Assembly (NCBI GenBank): GCA_003513005.1
Contig: DOTD01000069.1
Coordinates: 1 to 64,000 of the forward strand
Direction of reading: 5' to 3'
Length of the DNA: 64,000 nt
Source of the DNA: Desulfotomaculum sp.
GTDB taxonomy: Bacteria; Bacillota; Desulfotomaculia; Desulfotomaculales; Nap2-2B
The position numbers and the translations under genes are program-made. The notes beneath the pieces were generated by a model. It worked only from the letters and a program-made list of their open reading frames with translations. It did no database searches and was not told the DNA's origin. Of the stretch, positions 1-8,499 are shown piece by piece (the first letter of the stretch is position 1; each line of letters opens with the position of its first letter).

Positions 1-74
1 GGAAGCTAGGGAGGCCTAAAGTAATTTAAAATACTTTGATCGAAACCTTCTCCAGTGCTGGGGGCGCAGAACAT

Positions 75-455
75 TTAAGCATTACCTTCACCAATAAATA
101 CTACACCGGGCAGATCTTTAAAATGGCGGTCGCCGGTAACCACCTTGCAACCGCGCTCCAAACCAGTCGTATAGACAATCGCATCAGCCATGGGCAAACC
201 CCGGATTAGGGAGACTTCAGCAGCAGCAATGGCTAAATATTGATCAAAAGGAACAATCCTTGTTTGTTGCATCTGGGCAACTATAAGCACCGCCTTTTCT
301 TTACCCTGTTCCCGCCAGATTTTTTTGGTTACTTCATAAACCACTACCGATGGTGTAACGATCTCATCCGGTATGGCAAAATAAGGAGCGTAATCATCCG
401 CCAGTGGACCATCAGCAAGAAATTCGATCCAACCGCAAGAATCCACTACAATCAA
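75..455 (-). CDS. PIN-domain toxin (VapC-like)
   Basis: A 126-residue PIN-domain protein, expected to be a Mg2+-dependent ribonuclease toxin. The acidic pattern of PIN nucleases is visible: Asp5 in MIVVDSCGWIEF, a Glu in the VYEV segment, Asp in MADAIVYTT and Asp in VTGDRHF near the C-terminus. The start is a TTG that overlaps the stop codon of the upstream antitoxin, so the pair is translationally coupled as is usual for vapBC. It is the first of three toxin-antitoxin pairs on the same strand. Family assignment is firm; the RNA target cannot be told from sequence. Confidence 0.88.
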   Translation of the reverse strand: MIVVDSCGWIEFLADGPLADDYAPYFAIPDEIVTPSVVVYEVTKKIWREQGKEKAVLIVAQMQQTRIVPFDQYLAIAAAEVSLIRGLPMADAIVYTTGLERGCKVVTGDRHFKDLPGVVFIGEGNA

Positions 456-661
456 AACCGTTCCTCCTCATCCCGCTCTATTTTTGTATTCATTCCACGT
501 AGAAAACCGCGCATTTCAGAAAGAGGCATGTTTGGAATCAGCTTGATGCCGTCATTTTCTACTATAAGTTGCAGCTTCTGGCCTTTCTTAATACTCAAAG
601 ACTTGCGGACCTCAGCGGGAATAACAATCTGGTACTTACTGGATACTACTACTTCAGCCAT
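452..661 (-). CDS. AbrB/MazE-type (SpoVT-AbrB fold) antitoxin
   Basis: A 69-residue swapped-hairpin AbrB-type DNA-binding antitoxin. The diagnostic segment VSSKYQIVIPAEVRKSL lies at the N-terminus, followed by QKLQLIVENDGIKLIP. I place the start at the ATG at 661, which has GGAGG eight bases upstream; the in-frame ATG 15 bases earlier contains that ribosome site itself. It precedes and overlaps the PIN toxin and should neutralise it and autorepress the pair's promoter. Confidence 0.85.
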   Translation of the reverse strand: MAEVVVSSKYQIVIPAEVRKSLSIKKGQKLQLIVENDGIKLIPNMPLSEMRGFLRGMNTKIERDEEERF

Positions 662-763
662 GTTCTGCGCCTCCATTTACTATAATAATATCGATAACAT
701 AAATGTATACCACCGGGATTGGTATGTCAACAAATATTCAACCCTCATGCAGCAAGTAGCCTG

Positions 764-812
764 CTCGGGAGCGGACATAGGCTAAACAGGTAGCCCTGCA
801 TCGTTTTTCTTA
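764..812 (-). pseudogene. remnant of a second brnT copy
   Basis: About 45 bases here closely match the part of the intact brnT gene at 2158-2204 that encodes its KTRQGYRIAYGR segment, including the shared stretches cataggcta, agccctgc and cgtttttctta. The frame is not maintained. It reads as the scar of another BrnT-type toxin gene between the first two toxin-antitoxin pairs. Confidence 0.5.
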
Positions 813-814
813 AT

Positions 815-1243
815 TTAAGCAAATGGGTTTTGTGCCTTTATTCCTTCATAAAGTTGGCCACTATTAAGATCTTCAGTCAGAAGCACAACACAGCCAAGTT
901 TTTTTGCGCTGCAAATGATCAGGGCATCCCAGAATGACAGCCTGTTTCGCTGCTGGATATCAATAGCTTCCAGGACATTACTCACATCCGGCACATGCAA
1001 CCTCCATGTCGATAAATCAGATATTATTTTAGCGGCCATCTGGGGCTGCATCGGCCTGGCTGCCTTTTGTACTACTGTTACATAAAACTCCTGCAATACT
1101 TGAATGCTTATGCTGCCGCGGCCGGAATTCCAAAGTTCATTAATAAGTTCCTTTGCGCGGATACACTTATCTCCTGCGGAGATATCATGAGCATAAACAA
1201 GAATATTTGTATCCACGAACTGCCATCCGGAATTATCGTTCAT
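815..1243 (-). CDS. PIN-domain toxin (VapC-like), second pair
   Basis: A 142-residue PIN-domain protein unrelated in detail to the first one. It begins with FVDTNILVYAHD (first catalytic Asp), has QEFYVTV in the middle, FWDALIICSAKKLGC (third acidic position) and LLTEDLNSG near the end. It overlaps the 3' end of the preceding antitoxin gene by 11 bases, indicating coupled translation. Predicted toxin ribonuclease. Confidence 0.87.
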   Translation of the reverse strand: MNDNSGWQFVDTNILVYAHDISAGDKCIRAKELINELWNSGRGSISIQVLQEFYVTVVQKAARPMQPQMAAKIISDLSTWRLHVPDVSNVLEAIDIQQRNRLSFWDALIICSAKKLGCVVLLTEDLNSGQLYEGIKAQNPFA

Positions 1244-1475
1244 GAATATCTCCCCTGGACCAGTTTATGCTGCCGGCTGTTCCTAGATCAGGAACATTGT
1301 TCAGTATTGACAGGTGCCGTTCACGCGCTTTTTTATACAAATCTTCTCTTTTTACTATTTCTTCAAGCGTTCTGGCCAAAAGACCGGAAAGCGAAGTTTG
1401 TTTTTCTATAGCAATATGTTTTGCTTTTAGTAAAATATCCTTGGGCAGGGATAGAGTAATATTTTGATACTCCAT
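1233..1475 (-). CDS. ribbon-helix-helix (CopG-like) antitoxin
   Basis: An 80-residue protein whose N-terminus NITLSLPKDILLKAKHIA is a typical ribbon-helix-helix segment, followed by a helical tail that would contact the toxin. The start chosen is the ATG at 1475, with GGAG at good spacing; an upstream in-frame ATG at 1526 lacks a ribosome site. It precedes and overlaps the PIN toxin gene. Confidence 0.78.
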   Translation of the reverse strand: MEYQNITLSLPKDILLKAKHIAIEKQTSLSGLLARTLEEIVKREDLYKKARERHLSILNNVPDLGTAGSINWSRGDIHER

Positions 1476-1526
1476 TACAATCATCTCCACGTATTTAAGT
1501 GTAGCACACAATTGGGTAACAATCAA

Positions 1527-1704
1527 TAAACTACATTAAAAAAATCCTTGTTCTTTCGCCTGGTAATTACTGGTGATTACCCACAGTTATTTTACAGCTA
1601 CCATTAAAAAAATCATTGTTTCTTTTTGGTCGCTTAAAGGCAATCAGGGACAAGTAGTTCCTGATTGCCTTACGAGGTTTCCTATATTCGTTGCAATTCT
1701 GATA
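1527..1704. other. intergenic region with an imperfect direct repeat
   Basis: No gene. Two similar stretches of about 22 bases (attaaaaaaatc followed by a T-rich run) start near 1535 and 1603. The second half holds the terminator described separately. A TTACCCACA near 1576 is one mismatch from a DnaA box and is probably chance. Confidence 0.4.
1638..1670 (-). terminator. hairpin downstream of the BrnTA-like pair
   Basis: AGGCAATCAGGGA at 1638-1650 pairs with TTCCTGATTGCCT at 1658-1670 around a seven-base loop. It lies just after the stop of the brnA-like gene, reading on the minus strand. The following T run is short, so it may be a weak terminator or processing hairpin. Confidence 0.55.
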
Positions 1705-2010
1705 TTACAACTCCTGATCGAACTCCTTCTCCAACCGTTCCGCAATCCATAGTTGAATTAGAGTTTGATAAGGAATGCCCTTTTTGCGGGCAATGCGCCG
1801 GACTTTTTTTAAGTGAGAAAAGTTAATTCTTAAAGTGATCATTTGTTTTTGTTCTCTTTGCTCACGGAGCCTTTTCTGCAAATCAGCCCCAACTTCCAGT
1901 GTTTCAGGCTCTGTTTCTTCCAGCAAGTCCAAAGTGTCATGCTGATCAAAAAATTCTCTTGCCTCTTCCTCGTTGATGAATTCAGGCATCTTTTCAATCT
2001 TTCCTGCCAT
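1705..2010 (-). CDS. BrnA-like antitoxin
   Basis: A 101-residue acidic protein with a C-terminal DNA-binding region: MITLRINFSHLKKVRRIA and a following helix GIPYQTLIQLWIAERL form a ribbon-helix-helix-like unit, as in BrnA/CopG antitoxins. The start is the ATG at 2010 with AAGGGGG nine bases upstream. It lies 27 bases downstream of the BrnT gene, the normal toxin-first order of brnTA modules. The N-terminal half would mask the toxin. Confidence 0.78.
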   Translation of the reverse strand: MAGKIEKMPEFINEEEAREFFDQHDTLDLLEETEPETLEVGADLQKRLREQREQKQMITLRINFSHLKKVRRIARKKGIPYQTLIQLWIAERLEKEFDQEL

Positions 2011-2037
2011 AGAAAGGCCCCCTTTCAAGTAAATTTA

Positions 2038-2334
2038 CTATTCAATATTTAACTGGTAATATCTGCGTTCCCGCCGGTTCATATCTCTGGCCGTGATTAC
2101 TCTAATTATATTTCCGGGTTTAATTATAAAAACCACTAAAAGATATCTTCCTGCGTTGGAGCGGCCATAGGCTATACGATAGCCCTGCCGCGTTTTTCTT
2201 ATTAATACTTCTTCAGGAAGCTCAAAAATTTCCTCTGCTTCGTCCGGGAAAACGTTGTGGTTTGCAATATGCCGGATATTACCCTTGGGCTGGTGAGCAG
2301 GGTCCCATTCAAAGCCCTCAACTAATAAATTCAT
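2038..2334 (-). CDS. BrnT-family ribonuclease toxin
   Basis: A 98-residue BrnT (DUF497) protein. Family landmarks are FEWDPAH near residue 8, HNVFPDEAEEIFE, the RQGYRIAYGRSNAGRYLLVVF strand-turn-strand region, IRVITARDMNRRERRYY at the end. BrnT toxins are RelE-fold ribonucleases that block translation. It is transcribed first in a two-gene unit with the brnA-like antitoxin. Confidence 0.85.
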   Translation of the reverse strand: MNLLVEGFEWDPAHQPKGNIRHIANHNVFPDEAEEIFELPEEVLIRKTRQGYRIAYGRSNAGRYLLVVFIIKPGNIIRVITARDMNRRERRYYQLNIE

Positions 2335-2512
2335 AAGACCACCTGAAAAACTATTATACTTTTATGTATGTACATTGTCAATCATGGGGTCCGGAACTGC
2401 CTGCAAGAAACTTTTTTAGAGCCAGGAGAGTAGGGTATTTGTTTCTTATTAGTTAAGATCGGGCGGGAAGGCGCTGGAGGAAAGTATATTGTAATACCTT
2501 AAACAGTTGGTC

Positions 2513-2911
2513 TTAATCTTTGCCCAGGTATGGAATAATAGTTTTGATAACCTTTTTGATTAACTCGACTTCCTTTATTGAAAGCTTTCCGATTAATTCC
2601 TTTATTTCTTCGGAATCTTTATCGTTTTGAAATATCTCGTAAGCGGTACTCTCATCATGGATATATTTATCATTGTGGAGGGAGTTCTTGCCCCAGACCA
2701 GATAATCCAGGGAAACATGCAAACAGCCGGCCACCTTTACGAAAACGGGAAGGCTCATCTGTCTTTCCCCCCGCTCCAACTGACCGACATAATAATCCGA
2801 AAGCCCTATAATTTCTGCAAGCTCTTCCCGTGACAGCCCGAGTATTTCTCTCTCATGGCGCATCCTCTGACCAATATTTTTATTATCTATCTCTTTTCTT
2901 CCTATTTTCAT
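2513..2911 (-). CDS. XRE-family transcriptional regulator
   Basis: A 132-residue protein with an N-terminal helix-turn-helix of the Cro/CI (XRE) class: IGQRMRHEREILGLSREELA, then the recognition helix in GLSDYYVGQLERGERQM and LPVFVKVAGCLHVSLDYLV at residues of about 15-72. The C-terminal 60 residues are charged helix with no recognised sensor. It is divergent from the diguanylate cyclase gene and the two share a 150-base upstream region that could hold its operator. Confidence 0.85.
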   Translation of the reverse strand: MKIGRKEIDNKNIGQRMRHEREILGLSREELAEIIGLSDYYVGQLERGERQMSLPVFVKVAGCLHVSLDYLVWGKNSLHNDKYIHDESTAYEIFQNDKDSEEIKELIGKLSIKEVELIKKVIKTIIPYLGKD

Positions 2912-3064
2912 TCACCCTCACTTTATAAATACTGTATCTAAGTTCTGTCCTTAGCTGAACTTGCCCATTGCATATAATTATTATTTGCCTTCAGCCAACA
3001 TTTAATGTAAAATACTGTCTATAATTCTCTTTTAAAAGTGGGGGGGCTGTTACCGGTGGTTTTG

Positions 3065-3736
3065 ATGAAAAATAAAAATTACAAATATGCTCCTATTGTT
3101 ATCTTATTATCCGGCTGGGTATTTTTCGGGCTGATCACATTTTTTATAGATCGGCAGAATAGTCTTAATCAGTTCCCGGCCTGGGTTTTATTCGCAATTT
3201 TCCAGATGATAATCAGTATAATATACGGCATCCAAATCAAAGAATTGAACAGACAGGTACATATTGACATGCTGACCGGACTTTATAACAGAAAATATTT
3301 CAATGAAAAATTATCCGGGCTAATATCAAAGGGTTTAATATCCTTGCTTCTAATAGACATTGACAATTTCAAATGTATCAATGACACATTTGGGCACATG
3401 GCAGGCGATAAGGTATTACAGCAATTTGCCGAAATCCTTCGTTTCTGCACAAGAAAAAATGACCTGGTCGCCAGGTGGGGCGGTGAAGAATTCACAGTAA
3501 TTCTTTTCCAAACCGAGCCAGAAGAGACACTTATCATTGCGGATAGAATCAGACTGATCGTAAATAACCGCTATTTTTCGTACGAAGGCAGTACTTTTAA
3601 AATTAGTGTCAGTATTGGCGTGGCTTCAATTAAAAAGGATTCGATAATTGGCAAAGATCAAATCATTAAAATCGCTGATCAGGCTCTGTACAAAGCAAAG
3701 CAGAAAAAGAATGATATTGCTGTTCTTACTAACTGA
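3065..3736 (+). CDS. membrane-anchored diguanylate cyclase (GGDEF)
   Basis: About 223 residues from the ATG at 3065 (a GTG at 3038 is possible). Two membrane segments fill roughly residues 8-55, and the rest is one GGDEF domain beginning DMLTGLYNRKYF, with the active site GGEEF at residues 139-143, which supports cyclic-di-GMP synthesis. No PAS, GAF or EAL domain is attached. A product-inhibition RxxD site is not obvious. It is divergent from the XRE regulator. Confidence 0.88.
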   Translation: MKNKNYKYAPIVILLSGWVFFGLITFFIDRQNSLNQFPAWVLFAIFQMIISIIYGIQIKELNRQVHIDMLTGLYNRKYFNEKLSGLISKGLISLLLIDIDNFKCINDTFGHMAGDKVLQQFAEILRFCTRKNDLVARWGGEEFTVILFQTEPEETLIIADRIRLIVNNRYFSYEGSTFKISVSIGVASIKKDSIIGKDQIIKIADQALYKAKQKKNDIAVLTN

Positions 3737-3871
3737 CCGTTTTAGATCCCTTGTCAATATGTGTTCAAACTGGGCATATTATATCTTTAATAAAAAAGTA
3801 TTTTTGTTTTTAAAAAGCAGGATTTGGCAATTTTGACGCATAATAATAAACTAAACTGGAGGTGTGTGAAA

Positions 3872-4354
3872 TTGGATAAAGAACTTATGAACCTGGCTGT
3901 CCGGAGCCTTGTCTGGCCGGTTTGCCTGGTTGGCGCAACACAGAACGGACAGCACAATATAATGACTGCGGCTTGGATAACCCAGATCAGCGCCAACCCG
4001 CTGCAGCTGATTATCTCTATCGACAAATCAAGGTACACTCATAGTATGATTTCCGAAACAGGAGAATTTATGGTCAGTATTCTTGGCTCGGAACAAAAGG
4101 AAATTGCCGTCGTCTGCGGCTCCCGTTCCGGACGGAATGTCGATAAAGTCAAACAGCTTAAAATCGAAACAATCCCTTCTACTGTGGTTAAGGTTCCCCG
4201 GTTGGCCGGATGCCTGGCCAATATGGAATGCAAAGTGGCTGCACAATATCCGGCGGGTAACCGTACTCTGTTTGTCGGCGAGGTAGTTGCGGCGGACATA
4301 GACAAAGAAAATTTAAAACCAATGATCATGTACCGCGGCAAATACATAGAATAA
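3872..4354 (+). CDS. flavin reductase-like FMN-binding protein
   Basis: A 160-residue protein of the flavin reductase/DIM6-NTAB family, small FMN-binding split-barrel proteins that act as flavin or electron-transfer partners. Typical segments are PVCLVGATQNGQHNIMTAAW, QLIISIDKSRYTHSMI and GEFMVSILG. I place the start at the TTG at 3872, nine bases after GGAGGT; an upstream ATG at 3824 has no ribosome site. The physiological partner is unknown. Confidence 0.8.
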   Translation: MDKELMNLAVRSLVWPVCLVGATQNGQHNIMTAAWITQISANPLQLIISIDKSRYTHSMISETGEFMVSILGSEQKEIAVVCGSRSGRNVDKVKQLKIETIPSTVVKVPRLAGCLANMECKVAAQYPAGNRTLFVGEVVAADIDKENLKPMIMYRGKYIE

Positions 4355-4365
4355 GAAGCGCCTGA

Positions 4366-4394
4366 TTGACAACACCGGGGTTGGATATTATACT
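4366..4394 (+). promoter_or_regulatory. promoter for the tRNA-Ser pair
   Basis: TTGACA at 4366-4371, a 17-base spacer and TATACT at 4389-4394 lie 22 bases before the first tRNA-Ser. This is a near-consensus housekeeping sigma promoter. Confidence 0.75.
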
Positions 4395-4415
4395 TTTAAA
4401 TGTGTGACCTAAACT

Positions 4416-4507
4416 GGAGGGGTGTCCGAGCGGTTGAAGGAGGCAGTCTTGAAAACTGTTGGGTTCATTTACGGGCCCCGTGGGTTCGAATCCCACTCCC
4501 TCCGCCA
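4416..4507 (+). tRNA. tRNA-Ser (anticodon UGA)
   Basis: Acceptor GGAGGGG pairs with TCCCTCC, with encoded CCA at the end. The anticodon loop CTTGAAA gives UGA, and a long variable arm is present, as expected for class II tRNA-Ser. Confidence 0.95.
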
Positions 4508-4521
4508 GGTTTAAATACTAT

Positions 4522-4616
4522 GGAGAGATGGCCGAGCCGGCTTAAGGCGATCGCCTGCTAAGCGATTACATGGGCTAAAACCTGTGTCGCGGGTTCGAAT
4601 CCCGCTCTCTCCGCCA
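4522..4616 (+). tRNA. tRNA-Ser (anticodon GCU)
   Basis: Acceptor GGAGAGA pairs with TCTCTCC, CCA is encoded, the anticodon loop CTGCTAA gives GCU and the variable arm is long. It follows the first tRNA-Ser by 14 bases and probably shares its promoter. Two serine tRNAs, serS, serA and a serine-linked aminotransferase lie within 5.3 kb. Confidence 0.95.
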
Positions 4617-4627
4617 TCACTTATTAG

Positions 4628-4663
4628 CTGGCCTGCCCAAAAAGGGTAGGCCAGTAATTTTTT
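4628..4663 (+). terminator. Rho-independent terminator after tRNA-Ser genes
   Basis: CTGGCCTGCCC pairs with GGGTAGGCCAG around AAAAA, followed by TAATTTTTT. An 11-bp stem with one wobble and a T tract. Confidence 0.9.
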
Positions 4664-4747
4664 ATGGGATCTTTTTTTTAAGAAGGAATAATGGTATAAA
4701 TGTTGAAAATAATTAGGTATAATATGTCATTACTGGTAGTGTTATAC

Positions 4748-4981
4748 TTGGGAAAAGTAATAGCCATAGCCAATCAAAAAGGCGGGGTCGGCAAAACTAC
4801 AACAACAGTAAACCTGTCGGCCTGGCTGGCGCTGCTTGGTAAAAAAGTATTGATCATCGATTTTGATCCCCAGGCCAATACTACCAGCGGTTTAGGAATA
4901 AACCAAAAAAAGCTTGGCAGAACAAACTTGAGTATCTAGGTGGTTGACGAAGAACCTGCCAAAGAACTTCTGGACTTATGA
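4748..4981 (+). pseudogene. parA: parA (soj) remnant, internally deleted
   Basis: From the TTG at 4748 the first 60 or so residues are a normal ParA/Soj N-terminus: GKVIAIANQKGGVGKTTTT with the deviant Walker A, then VLIIDFDPQANTTSGLG. The frame then stops at 4939. A separate frame gives VVDEEPAKELLDL ending at 4981, which fits a ParA C-terminus directly before parB. About 180 residues, including the Walker B region, are gone, so no ATPase can be made from this locus. Confidence 0.85.
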
Positions 4982-4998
4982 AAAGGGGGTGGCTTAAT

Positions 4999-5531
4999 TT
5001 GTCTCTTAAAAAAGGCCTGGGGCGGGGATTGGACGCTCTTATACCGGAGGACATGAGCACGAACAGCGGCAAGAAGGCTGTTCAAGAAATAAATATTGAT
5101 CTGATCAGGCCCTGCCCTTCCCAGGCCAGAACAGATTTTAAAAAGGAAGCAATCGCTTCCCTGGCCCTCTCAATTAAAGAACATGGAATGCTCCAGCCGG
5201 TCCTGGTCCGGGAAATGACTGACGGATATGAGCTTATCGCCGGGGAAAGAAGGTTCAGGGCATGCCAGACTGCAGGGCTTAAAAAAATAAACGCTATCGT
5301 GAAACATTTTGATGATTCCGAAGCTGCGGTTGTTTCACTTCCAGAACAGCGCCCTGTAAGGCAGAAAGCGAACAATCTTTCAATTACGGTGAAAAAGAAA
5401 AAAAGCTGCAAAATATACTGCAGGCAAAAATAAAAATTAAAGCCTCCGTAAACGGAGGCGGAAAAATAGAAATAAGTTTTGAAAATACCGGCCATCTGGA
5501 AATACCTGGAAATGTTTCACGTGAAACATAA
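4999..5531 (+). pseudogene. parB: parB (spo0J) remnant, deleted and frameshifted
   Basis: From TTG 4999 (after GGGGGTG) the N-terminus is clear ParB: SLKKGLGRGLDALIPE, then IDLIRPCPSQARTDF and the CTP-binding GERRFRACQTAGL. After VVSL at about residue 115 the sequence loses homology and the frame ends at 5433. The C-terminal dimerisation end is still readable in another frame, from FNYGEKEKKLQNILQ to IEISFENTGHLE, ending at 5531. The helix-turn-helix core is missing. Both ends of the gene survive around a central deletion. Confidence 0.85.
5513..5528. promoter_or_regulatory. parS: parS centromere site
   Basis: TGTTTCACGTGAAACA is a perfect 16-bp palindrome and matches the bacterial parS consensus exactly. 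It lies inside the last codons of the parB remnant (reading NVSRET), the same location as the parS in the Bacillus spo0J gene. It is about 13 kb from dnaA, where chromosomal parS sites cluster. Confidence 0.92.
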
Positions 5532-5534
5532 CCC

Positions 5535-6800
5535 TTAAATTATCTTTAGTCCATGCATATAGGAAACCAGTGCCTCAGGCACCTTTACAAAGCCGTCCTC
5601 CTGCTGATAATTTTCCAGCACTGCCGCCACTGTGCGTCCCACAGCCAGTCCCGAACCGTTTAAAGTATGCACGTACTGTGGTTTCCCCTTGCCCTGACGG
5701 AACCTTATGTTTGCCCGCCGCGCTTGAAAATCAACGAAGTTGCTGCATGAAGAAATTTCTTTATATTCCCCATAGGAAGGCAGCCAGACTTCCAGGTCAT
5801 AAGTCTTGGCGGAACTGAATCCAAGGTCGCCGGCGCATAACGAAACAACCCTGTACGGCAGTTCAAGAAGCTGCAGGATCCGCTCGGCGTCCTGAGTTAG
5901 CTTTTCAAGTTCCTCATAGGACTCTTCAGGTTTGCAGAATTTAACAAGCTCAACTTTATTAAACTGGTGCTGGCGGATTAAACCCCGGGTATCCCGCCCG
6001 GCGGCGCCCGCCTCAGCGCGGAAACACGCGCTGTAGGCGCAGTGTTTCACGGGGAGTTTATCAGCATCCAGAATTTCATCCCGGTAAAGGTTCGTTACGG
6101 GAACTTCCGCCGTAGGAATCAGATAATAGTCCGTCCCCTCAACTTTAAACATATCTTCGGCAAATTTGGGGAGCTGGCCGGTGCCAAACATGCTGCCGCT
6201 GTTTACCAGAAAGGGCGGGAAGACCTCCGTATAGCCATGGTCTTTTGTGTGAGTATCAAGAAAGAAGTTAAATAAGGACCTTTCCAGAAGGGCTCCGGTT
6301 CCCCGGTAAAAAACAAATCTTGCGCCGCTGACTTTCCCCCCTCTTTCAAAATCCAGCATCTCATGAAGCTCGCCAATATCCCAATGCGCTTTGACAGGAA
6401 AATCAAACGGCCGGGGCGTGCCCCATTTGCGGACAACAACATTGTCATCCGAGCTTGAACCGGAGGGAACGCTCTCATGAGGTATATTCGGTATGCCCAA
6501 AAGGCTGTCCCTGATTTGCCTTTCAAGCTGGCGCGTCTTTTCATCAAGTTCCTTGATTTCGCCGGAAACCTTCTTCATTTCCGAGACAAGCTCCGGAGCA
6601 TCCTGGCCGAGCTTTTTAAGCCTGCCGATTTCCGTGGAGACTGTATTGCGCCTTCCTTTTAAGCTTTCGGCAAAGGCAAGAACTTTCCGCCAATTATTGT
6701 CCGCTTCCAGGAAACCTTCCAGGCTTATTCCGGACCCTCTTTTTTCAAGAGCCTCCTTAACGATTTCAGGGCGGCTGCGGACAAATTTTAAATCAAGCAT
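5535..6800 (-). CDS. serS: seryl-tRNA synthetase
   Basis: A 421-residue class II synthetase that charges tRNA-Ser. The N-terminal 100 residues are the tRNA-binding coiled-coil arm (LEKRGSGISLEGFLEAD to RQIRDSLLGIPNIPHESVP). Motif 2 is in CFRAEAGAAGRDTRGLIRQH and motif 3 in NGSGLAVGRTVAAVLENYQ. Length is normal for the family. It is the last gene of the minus-strand series with serA, and the upstream 118 bases show no T-box. Confidence 0.97.
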   Translation of the reverse strand: MLDLKFVRSRPEIVKEALEKRGSGISLEGFLEADNNWRKVLAFAESLKGRRNTVSTEIGRLKKLGQDAPELVSEMKKVSGEIKELDEKTRQLERQIRDSLLGIPNIPHESVPSGSSSDDNVVVRKWGTPRPFDFPVKAHWDIGELHEMLDFERGGKVSGARFVFYRGTGALLERSLFNFFLDTHTKDHGYTEVFPPFLVNSGSMFGTGQLPKFAEDMFKVEGTDYYLIPTAEVPVTNLYRDEILDADKLPVKHCAYSACFRAEAGAAGRDTRGLIRQHQFNKVELVKFCKPEESYEELEKLTQDAERILQLLELPYRVVSLCAGDLGFSSAKTYDLEVWLPSYGEYKEISSCSNFVDFQARRANIRFRQGKGKPQYVHTLNGSGLAVGRTVAAVLENYQQEDGFVKVPEALVSYMHGLKII

Positions 6801-6918
6801 CCTTTATTTCAAGCCTCCGAAAAATAGCTTTTTAAATACCATAGTATTGACAAACTTTACTAATTGTAACACCCGGTTTTCAATTTGTAAAATACCACAC
6901 GGTTTTAAAAAAGCTTTT

Positions 6919-8499
6919 TTAGAGGCTGACCATCCTGACATCAAGCACTCCTTCGATGAGGGAGATTGCTTTTAAAGTTTCCTCCGGAACCGGGGCGTCT
7001 ACCGAAAGCATCATGATCGCCGTCCCGCCCCTGTCCTTACGTCCTACCTGCATGGATGCTATGTTTATGTCATGCTCACCAATCAGGACACCTACAGGGC
7101 CGATAATTCTCGGCTTATCGTAATGAGGAACATACATAAGATGACCGCTTGGTATGGTATCCACACGGTAACCGTCAATCATTACGAGATGCGCGTCATT
7201 CTTGCCCAACAGCGTACCGGCCACACATTTTTCTTCAAGGTCGGTGGACACCTTGAGAGTAATCAGGTTTGCATACCCCATAGCTTCCCCGTTCACGGAA
7301 TGGAGAACCTTCAGTCCCCTGTTTTTTGCTAAAAGCTGCGCGTTGACATAGTTCACCGATTCATTAAGCACAGGGTCAAGCAAACCCTTTATTACAGCGG
7401 TGGTTATGGGGCTTACATCGACACTGAATATTTCCCCGCTATAAATTACTTCCAGTTTGCTGAGCCGCCCGCGCAGCAGCTGGGCCAGAAATCCGCCCAT
7501 TTTTTCGGCGAGGCTTAAAAACGGACCGATCACATTAAGGGTCTGAACACTTATAGAAGGTATATTGACAGCATTTTTGGCCAGCCTGCCGTTCATGACA
7601 TCAACGATTTCTTTGGATACATCAATGGCAACATTAATCTGGGCTTCCTTCGTAGATGCTCCCAGGTGGGGAGTGGCTATAAAGTTGGGCAGTTTTAACA
7701 GAGGGCTGTCCGTAGCCGGCTCAACTTCAAAAACATCCAGCGCTGCTCCCGCTACCTTTCCTGAAAGCATGGCCTTGTATAAAGCGGCCTCATTGATCAC
7801 GCCGCCGCGGGCGCAGTTAACGATTCTTACGCCATCTTTCATTAAAGAGAAAGCCTGATCGTTGATCAAAGATAAGGTGTCTTTGGTTTTTGGAGCGTGA
7901 ATAGTTATAAAGTCAGCCCTTTTGAAAATTTCTTCCAGAGGCAGAAGTTCTACTGAAAGAGTATCGGCCTTTTCCGGGCTCATATAAGGATCATAGGCGA
8001 TAACTTCCATTTCCAGCGCATGCGCCCTTTTGGCCACTGCCATGCCTATTCTCCCCAGCCCAATAATCCCGAGGACTTTTCCCCTTAGTTCAATACCGGT
8101 AAACGACTTCTTATCCCAAATGCCTTCTCTCATCTTGGCGGCCGCCTGCGGGATGTTTCTCGCCAAGGCAAGCATCATGGCAATGGCATGCTCGGTAGCG
8201 GCAATTGTATTCCCGTCCGGGGCGTTTACTACAAGTACCCCCCTGCGTGTGGCCGCCTCTATATCTATATTATCCACGCCTACTCCTGCGCGCCCGACTA
8301 TCTTCAACCGGTCCCCTGCATTTAAGACATTTTCAGTAACCTTGGTGGCGCTTCTGACGATCAGAGCGTCAAAACCGCCGATTGTGGAAACAAGCTCCTC
8401 TTCATTCATAGGCTTACCAATGACAACCTCTATGTTTTTTTCCTTACGCAGGGGAGTAAGCCCTTCTTCGGTGACGCCATCCATAACTAGAACTTTCAA
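6919..8499 (-). CDS. serA: D-3-phosphoglycerate dehydrogenase
   Basis: A 526-residue long-form SerA, the first step of serine synthesis from 3-phosphoglycerate. The NAD-binding loop is GLGRIGMAVAKRA, and the catalytic region includes NCARGGVINEAAL and TPHLGASTKEAQ. The extra intervening domain and C-terminal ACT domain (IGPVGVLIGEHDINIASMQV onward, about 455-526) are present, so serine feedback is plausible. Its start overlaps the stop of the upstream aminotransferase by four bases, indicating an operon. Confidence 0.97.
   Translation of the reverse strand: MKVLVMDGVTEEGLTPLRKEKNIEVVIGKPMNEEELVSTIGGFDALIVRSATKVTENVLNAGDRLKIVGRAGVGVDNIDIEAATRRGVLVVNAPDGNTIAATEHAIAMMLALARNIPQAAAKMREGIWDKKSFTGIELRGKVLGIIGLGRIGMAVAKRAHALEMEVIAYDPYMSPEKADTLSVELLPLEEIFKRADFITIHAPKTKDTLSLINDQAFSLMKDGVRIVNCARGGVINEAALYKAMLSGKVAGAALDVFEVEPATDSPLLKLPNFIATPHLGASTKEAQINVAIDVSKEIVDVMNGRLAKNAVNIPSISVQTLNVIGPFLSLAEKMGGFLAQLLRGRLSKLEVIYSGEIFSVDVSPITTAVIKGLLDPVLNESVNYVNAQLLAKNRGLKVLHSVNGEAMGYANLITLKVSTDLEEKCVAGTLLGKNDAHLVMIDGYRVDTIPSGHLMYVPHYDKPRIIGPVGVLIGEHDINIASMQVGRKDRGGTAIMMLSVDAPVPEETLKAISLIEGVLDVRMVSL

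Noticed and set aside
6801..6918. T-box leader upstream of serS
   Set aside because: The 118-base gap lacks the T-box sequence, specifier loop and terminator.
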